Assembly (NCBI GenBank): GCA_022829145.1
Contig: CM040763.1
Coordinates: 24,975,488 to 25,039,487 of the forward strand
Source of the DNA: Albula goreensis
Taxonomy: Eukaryota > Chordata > Actinopteri > Albuliformes > Albulidae
DNA: 64,000 nucleotides
Reading direction: 5' to 3'
Shown: piece by piece, positions 37,066-48,090 of the stretch
How the letters are laid out: every line of letters starts with the position of its first letter
Position numbering within the stretch: the stretch's first letter is position 1
Notes under the pieces: model-generated
The model's input: the letters and a program-made list of their open reading frames with translations, nothing else
The model's database searches: none
Told to the model about the DNA's origin: nothing
Position numbers and translations under genes: made by a program

Positions 37066-38125
37066 AGTAGAAGGCAAGGGGCAATTTGTCAAGTCTAGTC
37101 TGCCGGGTCTTCATGTCCATAGACTGAGGGAGAACCTGTTGAAAACATGCAAACTGACAGGGCCCTGCCATGGTGGAAACTGCACCTGACATCTTCCCAT
37201 GATGCTAAACACAGAGCCACCATGCTATCATGCCTGAGATCATGTTAAACATTATCTGGGCAGTGTGTGTGAAGAAGGCTACCACGTATGGCAGCCTGTT
37301 TGACTCTAAAGAGGATGTTCTTTCAAGAGGAAAACAAAAAACTGAACATTACACCAGGAACATATACACCTGTCCAGACCTGGGTCAAATATGTATTTCA
37401 AATATTTCATGGCTGTTCAACTACATTTATTTAATTAACTTGGGCAGAGAAATTATTTGCAAATAAAAGTATTTTGTTTATTTTTTAAATTATGTATTTC
37501 AGATTATTATATTTATTTCAAAGCAATCAAATAAAAGATACTTGATACAAGACTCCTGAAATATTTGTCATTTGATTTGATGACTTTATTGCAAATTCTC
37601 TCAGTAGATTTAATTCATATAGTCCATGTGTGCTCTTGAAACTGATACATTTCACAGAAATGTTATTTTAGATATAATTGAGGGGGACGGGATGCGGGAA
37701 ATTTATTGACAAACAGTAATTAATGTCTGATTATAAGGATTAAACCTTAAATGTTACAGTTTTTCTTGATTGCTAAGATCCTTTTCTTGAAATTATGCTC
37801 CATTTCCCTAAACTCTATACACAAATACAAAACTGCACACTCATCTTCACAAATGTCAAACTTCCACATTAAAACCAAACTCTCTACTCAAAACCATGTA
37901 ATCTCACATCTAAGCCAAACTTTGCCTCCAGACGTCACACAAAATCTACCAAATACACATACACTACAAAATGGCCATTACACACCAGTGACATCAATTC
38001 AACACACTACTGTAAAAAACCTGTTATTGTAATGAATAATGACGTTTGTTTTCCCCCCCAGAACAATGATGACATGATGAGCACAATATATCAGGTGTCA
38101 GGTGTTTCAGGTCATCCAACATCAA
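37066..38125. other. AT-rich spacer, possible MITE end
   Basis: From 37754 cagtttttcttgattgctaa resembles the terminal repeat of a fish Tc/mariner-group MITE, but an opposite end is not certain. No gene is seen. Confidence 0.3.
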
Positions 38126-38129
38126 AAAT

Positions 38130-39118
38130 CCTCGCCTAGGCGACCCAGCCGTGGTTGATCAGGCCACGGCTTGTGTTCAGGTGGCGCTTGTGTATCCTCA
38201 TGGACCTCCCTCCCTGGATCCAGAGCCATCTTGAGGCTTTTTCAGCTGCCTCAGTGGTGTTCTTGGTGGCTCTGTTCCTTGCCATTCCTGTGATGCCCAG
38301 TGCAGTAAAGGCTCTGTGGAATGAGTGCCCCACAAAACTTCTGCAGCCAACTTCAATTGGCATGCGCCTCACCTTCCAGCCCTGCATGTGACAGCTGGTT
38401 ACTAGGTCATTGTACTTGGACCTTTTCCTCTTGTGGGACTCCTCCATACGGTCTTCCCACAGCACAGTCAGCTCCACGATAATGATGTTCTTGGTGGACC
38501 AGAAGGATATCTGGATTCAGGGTGGTATTGACAATGTGCTATGGGAATTTTAGCTGCTTCTCCAGGTCCCAGGTGCTTCCAGTCCGGGGCAGTTGGTTGT
38601 CAGGATCCCTGTTGCCTTTCCGGATCCTCTCCATGGCTGCTCTCCAGCCTTGACAAAGGGGATTGCCCCCTTGCTGATGGCTTCTGCAGTGGGTTTCAGC
38701 ATCTGGTTATGGCAGCAGGTAACTTTTCTGTCCATGGTTTGTTCCCACCTTGTACCATGACTCATAAAAGCAGCAGGCAACAGGACCTCCCTTCCTCCTC
38801 CGCAGCCCTCACCTCTTGTTAAATCAGCCCATGTTTGACCTTCCCTTTGACTTTGTTATACAGGGGAGTTTGAAACATTCCCAGGCCAGCTTGGGTCTCT
38901 ACTCCCACCAGGACTCTGTGACGTAGCCATGAATCTATGTGTGTCACAGCTTCCTCGACTCTCCACTTCCGTTTTGACCACCACCACTGCCTGGGCCACC
39001 TTCGGGTCTCTGGAGTCTCTGTACATCCACACTTCTCTTGTCTATATCACCTTGAACTTCTCTTCCAAAGACGTCAAGGCAAACTGGAGCTTAGTTTGTT
39101 TCCCGTAGAGGGTGATAT
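38130..39118 (-). mobile_element. LINE C-terminus with restriction-like endonuclease domain
   Basis: Minus-strand frames read EEKFKVI..REVWMYRDSRDPK, then NQMLKPTAEAISKGAIPFVK, then NPDILLV with a frameshift to STKNIIIVELTVLWEDRMEE and KRKRSKYNDLVTSCHMQGWK, IEVGCRSFVGHSF and AEKASRWLWI. The PD..(D/E)LT..K arrangement is the PD-(D/E)xK restriction-like endonuclease found at the C-terminus of R2/R4-type LINEs. It belongs to the same element as the segments at 42000-42246 and 43942-44285, now separated by insertions. Confidence 0.75.
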
Positions 39119-42002
39119 AAAGACATAAAGACATAAAGACATATTATGACGAGGACAGGCCATTCGGCCCAACAAGGCTCGCCATTACATTATTTAAAGA
39201 GTATCCAAAACTGCATCAAGTCTGGACTTGAACACAGAAAGGGTCTCTGCCTCAACTACATGACCTGGCAACCCATTCCATGTATTGATAACTCTTTGCG
39301 TGAAATAATACTTCCTTACATCAGTGCGGAACTTACTCTTAACTAGTTTCCATTTATGTCCCCTTGTCCTACAGACTGAACTTAATTTAAAAAATTTATC
39401 GTAGCTAACCTTGTTGAGTCCCTTTATAAATTTAAAAACCTCTATTAAATCACCCCTTAGTCTCCTCTTGCTGAGTCTAAATAGGTTAAGTAACTTTAGT
39501 CTTGCCTCGTAGCTTTTATGTTTCATGCCAGGAACTAATTTAGTTGCCCTCCTTTGTACTTTTCAAGAGCCTCGATATCTTTTTATAGTGCGGTGCCCAG
39601 AACTGCACACAGTATTCCAAGTGTGGTCTGACTAAAGCATTGTATAATTTCAATATAACCTCCTTAGATTTATAATCAATACTTTTGGCTATATATCCTA
39701 GCATCCTGTTGGCCTTTTTTACTGCTACAGCACACTGCCTAGATCCTGTTAGGCTTTGGTCAACCATTACTCCCAAGTCTTTTTCAAATTGAGCACAATC
39801 TAGTTTACTTCCTCCCATGAAGTAGTCTTGTCTAACGTTCTTGTTGCCCACATGCAAGACTTTACATTTAGTTAAGTTGAATGTCATCTGCCAGGTACCT
39901 GCCCACATATGGATGCTGTTTAGGTCTTTTTGTATTACCTTAGTTGATTCTATACTGTTTGCTAGCCCCCCCAGTTTTGTGTCATCTGCAAATTTTACTA
40001 TTTTACTACTAACCCCTGCATCAAGATCATTTATGTAGATAAGGAAAAGCAAAGGCCCCAACACCGATCCCTGCGGGACTCCACTTCTCACAGGACCCTG
40101 TTCTGAAAAAATTCCTCCAACAGTTACACTCTGCTTTCTACCAGCCAGCCAACTTCGAACCCACTCTGTGATAGCTCCTGATATTCCTGCAGATTTCATT
40201 TTCTCTATGAGCCTCTCATGTGGAACTTTGTCGAATGCCTTTTGGAAGTCTAAATAGATAATGTCATAAGCTTGGTTTGCATCTAAACATGCTGTAGCTT
40301 CCTCAAAAAGTCCAGGAGGTTTGTTAAGCATGACCTCCCTCTGCGAAAACCATGCTGGGTATCGTTTAAGATACCATTTTGTTCTAAGAATAATTCCAAA
40401 TTGTCCCTAATGATGGCTTCCAGTAATTTACAAGAGATACAAGTTAAGCTGACAGGCCTATAATTTCCTGGATCAGTACGGTCTCCTTTCTTGTAGATAG
40501 GTACTACACTGCCTAGCTTCCAGTCATCTGGTATTTCTCCAGTTTTAAGAGATTTCTTAAAAATAACTGTCAGAGGTTTGTAGACCTCTTCCGCTAGTTC
40601 CCTGAGGACTCTTGGAAATATTCCATCAGGACCTGCAGCCTTATTTGTTTTAAGTTTTCGAAGTTTATCTAGCACTTCTGTGTCATATAAATCAATTTCC
40701 TCCATAAGACTCTGAGGACTGAGTTCTCCTGGAGGCATATGTGCGAGCCCTTCACTTGTGAAACTCTCCACAAAGTAATTGTTTAGAGTATCAGCAATAG
40801 CCTTATTATCATGAACCATAAGTCCATCCTTGTTTTTAAACCTCTTATCTCAGCCTTAAGTGTCCTTTTTCGATTGTAGTATTGGAAGAAGCGTTTGGGG
40901 TTGTTCTTTGCATCTAGCGCAATCTGTCTTTCCAAACGCCTTTTAGCTTCCCTTATTCCTTTCTTAACTTGAGCACGCATTTTGCTGTATTCAGTCTTGT
41001 TTGTCTCAGAGCTGTCTAACTTGAATTTCCTAAATAGTTCCCTTTTATGCTTCAAACTATCTTGTAACGCCTTATTCATCCACTGCGGATGCCTATTTTT
41101 CAGCTTCCCTTTTCGCACTTGCGGAATGAATTTACGCTGTACATCCAGGATTATCGTTTTAAATATAGTCCACATTTCTCTTACAGTTCTACCATCTAAA
41201 AGATGTACCCAGTTTATATTTCTTGTATACTCACGCATTTTAGTAAAGTCGGCTCGTCTAAAGTTGAAAATTCTAGCATTGGAGGATGTAGTCTTAACTC
41301 GCCAAAAGACTTCAAATGTAACTACACTATGGTCACTTGTTCCAAGTGGCTCCCCCCTACCTCGGTACTGCAGATTCGATCAGGATTATTACATAGAACT
41401 AGGTCTAGAATTGTGTTCTCTCTTGTAGGTTGGGTAACAGCCTGTATCAGAAAACAATCATTTACAAGATCCAGAAACTCTTCCTCACATTTACCCTGAC
41501 CAGACACAGTTTCCCAATTAATTGAGGGGTAATTGAAGTCACCCATTACTACTGTCTCACCCTCCTGACATGCCAGTGTAATGTTATCAAAGATCATCCT
41601 GTTGACACTGCTGTCAGAGGCTGGTGGCCTATAACATACTCCAACATTCAGACCCTTTTCATTTTCCCCCAGTATTTTAATCCATATGTCCTCACTCACA
41701 CCAAGGGGCTCTATACCTGGAATTTCCTGGATATTAAGGTAATCCTTTACATACAGAGCTACGCCCCCTCCTCTTCTATTGGTTCTATCTTTTCTAAGCA
41801 CCTTGTATCCCTTTATGTTATACTCATCCCCATCCCCTGCACCAAGCCACGTCTCTGTGATCCCAACAACATCATAGTTGCTATCACTCATAACCGCTTC
41901 CAGATCCAAAATTTTATTTTTTATGCTTCTAGCATTTAAACAGAGAAATTTCAGGGTACTGTGTGTGCATTTCCCATCCTTCCGCTCCACCTCCAGCTGC
42001 CC
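39119..42002 (-). mobile_element. CR1-family LINE, 5'-truncated, recently decayed
   Basis: Nearly complete ORF2 on the minus strand. Endonuclease: LKFLCLNARSIKNK, VGITETWL, GVCYRPPASDS, MGDFNYPSINW, with the SDH motif intact in the neighbouring frame near 41345. Linker: 41238-40783. Reverse transcriptase: GSVVPIYKKGD..NYRPVSLT, GVPQGSVLGPLLFLIYINDL, VKFADDTKL. C-terminus: RRLRGDLIEVFKFIKGL to VFKSRLD. The 3' end carries gggccgaatggcctgtcctc and tandem atgtcttt units. At least four frameshifts separate the blocks, but identity to the CR1 pattern is high, so it is relatively young. It sits inside the restriction-like-endonuclease LINE. Confidence 0.92.
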
Positions 42003-42246
42003 AAAACCACCTCTATGACAGTGCTGCTCTAACTGATTTGCAAATGATCCTGTTTTGTGATGTTCCTAAGCTTCATGGATGAGCTGGGTCAGAACTCCAG
42101 TGCATTCTAGACACCTGGGCACTGCAGGCATCCCTCGCTTTTGCACTGAGGTATCTATGTAGTTGTTGATGGAAGTCAGTCAGGTGCCTTGCTATGATAC
42201 TGAAGCTCTTCCCTTCCACACCCAACAAGGAGATGATTCTGAATTG
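42003..42246 (-). mobile_element. Reverse-transcriptase segment of the split LINE
   Basis: Encodes DQFRIISLLGVEGKSFSIIA, RHLTDFHQQ and then, after a frame change, DTSVQKRGMPAVPRCLECTG and LTQLIHEA. This is the reverse-transcriptase part that normally follows the segment at 43942-44285. It joins that segment in frame when the insertion at 42251-43937 and one 4-bp duplication are removed. About 250 codons between here and 39118 are missing, so the CR1 insertion came with a deletion, or the deletion happened separately. Confidence 0.75.
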
Positions 42247-42250
42247 GTCA

Positions 42251-43937
42251 TGTAAGGAAGAAGTTAGTTTATGAGGGAAAGAAAGTTAGGTGACAAATGT
42301 GTGTTTTTGTTGTAGTGATGTCAGTTATGTTGTGTTCCCTGCATGTTGCCGCTTAGTAGTTGATTTCCACTCGTACCACGGTGGAATCCGCTTCTAGTCT
42401 AGGGCAACACAAGGTATCAAACCTAAAGGGAACTTAAACAATGAAACACAGACTTCTACGTACACTTCCATAGGCAGTTATCAAACAGATAAACAGGTGC
42501 TGACAACAGAGTGCAGGGCATAACCAGGTTCACCCCAGGATTCAGGTCCCCAACCTAAGATATGAATGCAGCGGATCTAGGAAGTCTATGACTTGTTGCG
42601 GCCTAGGCTTACACCTAGTGGCCTGCAATGTGTCTGGCCGCACTCAGAGGTCTATGACAGTAGTACAGTCGAGGCTTACACTCAGTGGTCTGCCGCGGTG
42701 TCTGGCTGCATACAGCCTAGGCTTACACCCTAATGGTCTGCCATGGTGTCTGACCGCTCCTACAACCTAAAGGGACTTGTTGCAACCTAGGCTTACACCC
42801 AGTGGCTTGCTATGGTGTCTGGCTGCCTACAGCCTTGGCTTACATCCATCTGCCTACAGTGGTGTCTGGCTACACTCAGAGGTTTCTAGGCCTAGATCAG
42901 CTAGAGTTGAGATCCTAGGGAGCATACCCATCTCGTCTTATGACAACTGTTACAAGTGGAACAGGATAGGCTGCAGAACCCGGGGCCCTGTATCCAGGAC
43001 AAACCTCTGGAAAGCCTCCGTACCTCAGCTGCCACACTGGATGCCCCTTGTTCACACCTAGATGAAATAGAATGAATAGGAAGCATTATTGTGAATAGAA
43101 AATGTAACAATGTTTATTGCAGTGCACAAGACTTGTCACCATCAAGATGTTACATGCAGAGATATCAACAAGACAAGACAAGGATAAACAGCAAAGTATG
43201 CACCCCCCATTATTCCGGAAAGGACTATGGCCGCCAGGAGCTTGTTAAGCAATGCTTCCCGAATGTATCACTAAGCTTCCCTTAAATGCCATCCTGAGCA
43301 ACCCTCTCCACTCCCCAATGTCCTTCAGTCATCCAATAGGATTCTGCCAGGCACACTCTACAACCCTTTTCCCTCTTAGCCTACTGTCATGAGACCCCCC
43401 TACAGGCACAAAAGGAATTGAGGGACAATTACCCTTTCACCCTTCATCCTGAATGGATGGGAAAGTCAGCAAAATGACAGTTGTTAGCCACTAACTTTTA
43501 TGGCAGTTGTGCCCTTAACTATACCCTCACTTGCTCTCCCCCATCACCCAGGATGAAGTCCTGCAGGGGTGCTCTCAAGGCTATGTACATACACACTCAT
43601 TTACAGACGTGGGTACGCAATGCAACACATTCCAATGACCATCAGTGACATTTGTTTCCAACACTGCAGCCTTCTCATCCACAATGCCCCCCTCAGTCTT
43701 TCCCAGTGTTTATGGTTTCTATTGCATTGAAGTGGCTGCTGGAATTTATGGTACGACTGTAGAGTCCTCTTTGGTGGACACTTGACACCCCAAGGCTGTC
43801 ATTGTCCCTCTCCGTCAGTGTGTCCAGCTGGGCTTTATGGGCCCTAATGGATAACCCTTCTGTGATCATGCTGGGGTTGCCTAGTGTCCAGGTTCCTGCC
43901 CAGGCTTGCACGCATGGGAATGAAATTAGTCCTTACA
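42251..43937. mobile_element. LTR-like insertion (TG..CA ends, 4-bp target duplication)
   Basis: The ends are TGTAAGGA and TCCTTACA, an 8-bp perfect inverted repeat starting with TG and ending with CA. It is flanked by GTCA on both sides (42247-42250 and 43938-43941). These are the hallmarks of a solo LTR or another integrase-type insertion. The length of 1687 bp is long for a solo LTR. No coding domains are recognised, and a tandem array lies inside. Its removal restores the reading frame of the host LINE, which fixes its borders. Confidence 0.75.
42585..42890. repeat. Tandem repeat, ~60-65-bp unit, about 5 copies, inside the LTR-like element
   Basis: Degenerate copies of the pattern acctaggcttacacccagtg, then gtctgccatggtgtctggct, with variable spacers. 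It is located in the first third of the 42251-43937 insertion. Confidence 0.88.
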
Positions 43938-43941
43938 GTCA

Positions 43942-44285
43942 ATATTCTTTGAATCCTCCTCCTTAGGGATCCAGACTCCTTCAGCAAATCTCCACTGTTG
44001 TGCCACTTTTCCCCTCCCCCAATTGACTCTGAAGATCTTCCAGAGTCACTTGAGTAGCAAGGGACAGTACTTGTAGACCTTTAATGAAACACCACTTGGT
44101 CCAGGGGCAGAGCTGGATCTTGTTCACTTCACAACCTCTTGCACCTCTTTCAGGAGAGGCTCTCTGGTGTCAAAGTCCTTAGTGGGTGGTGGTGGATCAA
44201 TAAGGATGTCACAGTCACTCAGCTCCTTCTGCCTTCAGGGTCACAGTAGGTGTTCTGGATGTGCTGGTTGATTTCCTCCTCACAA
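43942..44285 (-). mobile_element. 5' segment of the split LINE (upstream of and into RT)
   Basis: Frames read EINQHIQNTYCDPEGRR, ILIDPPPPTKDFDTREPLLK, SSSAPGPSGVSLKVYKYCPL and FAEGVWIPKEEDSKNI, the order found just before the reverse-transcriptase core in this LINE group. The last codons run directly into the 42003-42246 segment once the insertion is removed. Stops and frame changes are present. Confidence 0.72.
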
Positions 44286-44289
44286 ATAT

Positions 44290-44885
44290 TTCATTCCAGT
44301 TTTAATTTCAAATCTAGGGGATGTAGCAGCTATTTTAATTAGGAAAGCCATACCTTTCGTTCTACTATCAATTCAGATCCCTGTGAGCAATACATTATAG
44401 TCACAGGTACTCTTTGTAATATCCCAGTCGTACTTGCTAGTATCTATGCCCCTAATGTTGATGATGAATGATTCATATCGTTTGTTTTTAACACTCTATC
44501 TAACCTTGACAGTCATCAGCTTATTTTATGGGCGGGGATTTCAAATTAGTACTTAACCCGTCTCTGGGGTTATCAAACAGACAAGTGCCTTTGTGTAAAT
44601 CAGCCAAAGTCATCCACACTTTTAATCACTTATAAGATAATAGACCTCTGGAGATTTGCAAATTCAAATCAATGGAAATATTCTTACTTTTCCTCAGTCC
44701 ACCACACTTATTTGCGGATAGATTTTTTCCTTCTGGAGAGCAAACTTCTTACCAACAGCGAGGCAATGTGATTACGAAGCAATAGTAATATCAGATCATG
44801 CCCCAGTGGTTCTTAAGATAGCTCTTACGGATAAGCATATATTCATGTTTTTCAGATACAAATGGTCATTTTACCGATGTAAAAT
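44290..44885 (+). mobile_element. L1-type LINE endonuclease fragment
   Basis: Broken plus-strand frames read YIIVTGTLCNIPVVLASIYA then PNVDDE, DLWRFANSNQWKYSYFSSVH then HTYLRIDFFLL, and YEAIVISDHAPVVLKIAL. The SDHAPV and HHTYxRIDFFLL motifs are characteristic of the L1/Tx1-type apurinic endonuclease. It is truncated on both sides and carries several stops. Confidence 0.8.
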
Positions 44886-45485
44886 TGAGCGAGTTCATGT
44901 TGCGGTAAATTTATTTATTCCTTTTAGAAATGCTTATGTTACATCATGAGCAGAATGCGAGAAACTGACATTCATATTTTAATGCAGGAACAGGGCTGGT
45001 GGTTTTAGAGAAGCTTTGGTATCCTCAGAGTCGTTCGAAATTATTACTTCATCAATAGCCGACGTCGACTTTGATGATGGGCAAATCGGATTAGCTGTTC
45101 CAACTTTCGATTCATCTCCTCCATCACCTCCTCTCCTCCACATATTTCCGGCATATTTCCGGGGTAGGAAAGGAGGGGAGGAAATGAGGAGACGAGAAAA
45201 AAAGTATTGTAACGCAGCCCTCATCTTGCTTGATTAAATTGAACATAAGAAAGATTTACTGTTTTCCAAGTCCTTATAAGATTATACAGGTGCAGCCATA
45301 TTTGTCATTGATAAAAAGTAATTACATGATCATTTCTTATTATTGTAAGTTAATTGGATTAAAGAGCCTAATAAAATTATTAATGTGACATTATAATTTT
45401 CAAATTAATTCACTGTTACTCCAAATCAGTGAATTAAACACAAATATTTACCCATTAAATAAGCACTGTAGCTTATATATATATA
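44886..45485. other. Unassigned AT-rich sequence
   Basis: Contains a CT/GA-rich block (45110-45200) open on both strands for about 75 codons, with no family I recognise. Confidence 0.35.
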
Positions 45486-46186
45486 CAGTGTTCCCTCTCT
45501 GTATCGCGGTTCTGCTTTCGCTCCCTCAGTACATCGCGGTTTTTTTATGTACATTATATGTAATCCCACCTCGCGGAATTTTCACTCTATCACGGATTTT
45601 TGCAGTGTTTAAAATTTTAAAATTTCCAATATTTTCATTATTTTCGTCAAAAAAATAATCATTTTCTAGTCTAAAACGGGAAAAAAACAGTAAAAGAAAT
45701 AAATTAAGACATTTTGTAACACATACATACAGGGTATTGCAAAAAAAAAAAAACCTGTACGTTCGGGTAATACTGTTCCTCACACTGATTGGCTCATGGA
45801 GAGAAGTGTTTCAGCATCTCGCCTTGTCCGTCGTCGAGTAGCCTCGCATTTCTGTCATTCACTTCGCTCTCCGTCGCATATCAGTGCATACTGTACACTT
45901 TGTGCTCTTGTGTTTTGTGAAAGTTTCGTAAAATTTGTGCCTAATTTTACACCCTGCAATGCCACGAAACCAGGAGGATGTTAACGATTGTAAAGAAGGT
46001 AGAACAACATGTAAGAGTGTGGGAAAAGGTAATGCAGTCTAGGGAGGGATGATAACAGTGTGGGGGAGGTTCGTAAAGGGTTAATATATACGTAAAAAAT
46101 ATAATAACTATCTCGCCTCTACTTCGCGGTTTTTCCCATATCGCGGGCGGTCTTGGAACGTAACTACCATGACAGGAGAGGGATCA

Positions 46187-46189
<3 letters not shown>
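45486..46189. mobile_element. Tigger/pogo-type MITE
   Basis: 704 bp with terminal repeats CAGTGTTCCCTCTCTG and the inverse of CAGTGATCCCTCTCCTG, flanked by TA dinucleotides, and subterminal tatcgcggtt words on both sides. These are typical of TcMar-Tigger elements. The inside has no transposase. On the right the element abuts an AT microsatellite (46190-46236). Confidence 0.82.
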
Positions 46190-46222
<33 letters not shown>

Positions 46223-46236
46223 TCTGAATATATATA

Positions 46237-46500
46237 TATATTTTTCCAGAAATATTTTGTGGGCTGCGGTTGTAAGCATGCATCGAAAGCGCATGCGCAT
46301 TGGCGAAAGGCTGCGACGGGATCTTAAAGAGGTTCTTTGCTGTGAACGAGTGGTCTGGATCTCTCGTTAGTTAAGAGCGAACAAAAGAGACACTTTAGTT
46401 ATGAACGTGTTTGGGAAACCCACGTTATTTTAAGAACGATCGTAAGAGTCATTTAAAGAGGTTCTTAGCGTTAAGAGGCTTTCGGGAAACCCACCCCATG
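46237..46500. other. Probable old DNA-transposon end
   Basis: Two copies of gggaaacccac (near 46413 and 46482), with ttaagag/gttctta words between them, resemble ends of fish MITEs. The sequence directly precedes the hAT remnant and may belong to it. Confidence 0.35.
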
Positions 46501-47355
46501 TCATCGTTCACAGCAGTAAATCATGCCGATCTTGAAATTTAACTTGCCGACATAGCTGGTAAAGACATATGGATGGCCAAATTCAAAAGAATGACCACTG
46601 ATCTGTAGGATGTAGCCCGACAGCGGGCTATTCTCGCTCAGGAGCACAAATGAAGTGAGATTGAGAGCCTCCCCAAAGCCGACAAACATTTATTTGACAC
46701 GTGGAATGCCATTCCTGACACGTATGTGACCATGAAAAAGTATGCTTTTGGAGTCCTGTCCATCTTTGGATCTACATACTTATGTGAGCAGATTTTCTCT
46801 AACTACTGTGGCACAGTGAAAGGTGTGGCCACTGTGCCGAGTGGTAAGTGGAGGAAAACAACAGAGAGTGAACCAAAAAGGGGCCAAAGGCCATTTATTT
46901 ACCCCTCGTAGGGGAAAAGGAAAACACTACAAAAGAGCTTAACATAAAATAAGGTCAAACACAAAAGCAGCACAGCGATCCCAAACACAAAAAGTCCACA
47001 GGTTCAGAAAACCTTTGCAGCCTCTCAGGCTGTGCTTAAATAGAAGGCCTAATTGGAGGCAAGTGCTCACAGCTGAGTTGATTAGGAATCACTCTCAGGT
47101 GAGCCTGCCTGTTTGTGAGGCCTCTGCTGTTTCAGGTCCAGTTCCTCTTCAGGCTGAGGGAGGGAACCAGGAGACTGACAGCAGTACTGTGGGAGGAGCT
47201 GAGACGCTCGCTCCTCCCTCCACCTCTCCCGGCGCCACACTACATAAACTCCAAACACCGCTCTCGCCTCAATGATGACCCCCCGCGGCTCAGGTGCAGG
47301 TCTTTCATGCAGGTCCCCATAGCAGTAGTGTTCAGCAAGAATTTAACACTGTGAC
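46500..47355 (+). pseudogene. hAT transposase C-terminal pseudogene, interrupted
   Basis: The plus strand encodes SEIESLPKADKHLFDTWNAI and YVTMKKYAFGVLSIFGSTYL followed by CEQIFSNY, then, after a 433-bp insertion, INSKHRSRLNDD. This is the hAT dimerisation region as found in GTF2IRD2/ZBED-type transposase-derived proteins. Two stops lie upstream of SEIES and only the last part of the gene remains. The insertion has an exact 4-bp duplication, and without it the frame is continuous. Confidence 0.82.
46807..47239 (-). mobile_element. Solo-LTR-like insertion in the hAT gene
   Basis: 433 bp, starting TGTGGCAC and ending GCGCCACA, flanked by CTAC (46803-46806 and 47240-47243). Read on the minus strand it has a TATA-like ctatttaag (about 47039) and, about 135 bp further, aataaa (about 46898), the order expected of an LTR promoter and poly(A) signal. 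No coding sequence. A short-TIR MITE is the alternative. Confidence 0.65.
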
Positions 47356-48090
47356 TGCATGGAGGGGTCATTAATTCTGACAACTGCGATATGTTTTGTT
47401 ACCACAGTATTCTAAATTGCAGTCTCAGTTTTATCTGCAGGTGCCCTTGAGTTGCACATCACTGATTCATCAGGTGTATGGTATATGATGGTATATGATG
47501 TCGGGGAAATGAGGATTTAAGAAAAATAATGATTCTCTGAATCCAGGGTGTTCTAATAAGTAAAGCCCTCGTGTAACATCCAGCATTCTGAATACCAAAC
47601 CCAAGTGATCTGGTCTGGTGGATCAACTTTTATCAGAAATATGTATGCACTTGCAAATTAAATAGTTTTAAAATGTTTATTTACAACACTAAGACAAAGA
47701 CAAACAGGAAAATTTAGGATCACAGATGAATGAAATGAAGATTACCCAGCCAATGCTTGTGTCTCCTGAGGAATACAGCCAAACCAAAAAGCAAAGTAAA
47801 TCCCAAATGTTGTAGTTTCCAGTGGCAGCAGTAGAAGACTTGAGCAATGATGAAAGAGGAAGATGAAGCAGAAGTACTGAGCAATGAGGACTGAACAATG
47901 AGGTCTGTTCCAGGCCCAACTTAAGAAGGGTCTCTCCCCTTCCTCCCTGGTCCTCGCATATCTAATTTTAGGATAGATAACCATAAAATGCATGTTGCTC
48001 TCCTGACCATGAACAGCATAAGAGGTGTTTTCAGCACGGTAAGCGGTCAGTTTGTGTTGCATTGCATCATAAAGGAAATGCACTAATGAA
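47356..48090. other. Unassigned sequence
   Basis: Lies between the hAT remnant and the USP-like segment. Minus-strand ORFs here (47689-48083) show no recognised family. Part may be the 3' end of the large unit below. Confidence 0.35.

Noticed and set aside
39119..42002. Active CR1 element
   Set aside because: At least four frameshifts in ORF2 and no ORF1; it cannot encode a full protein.
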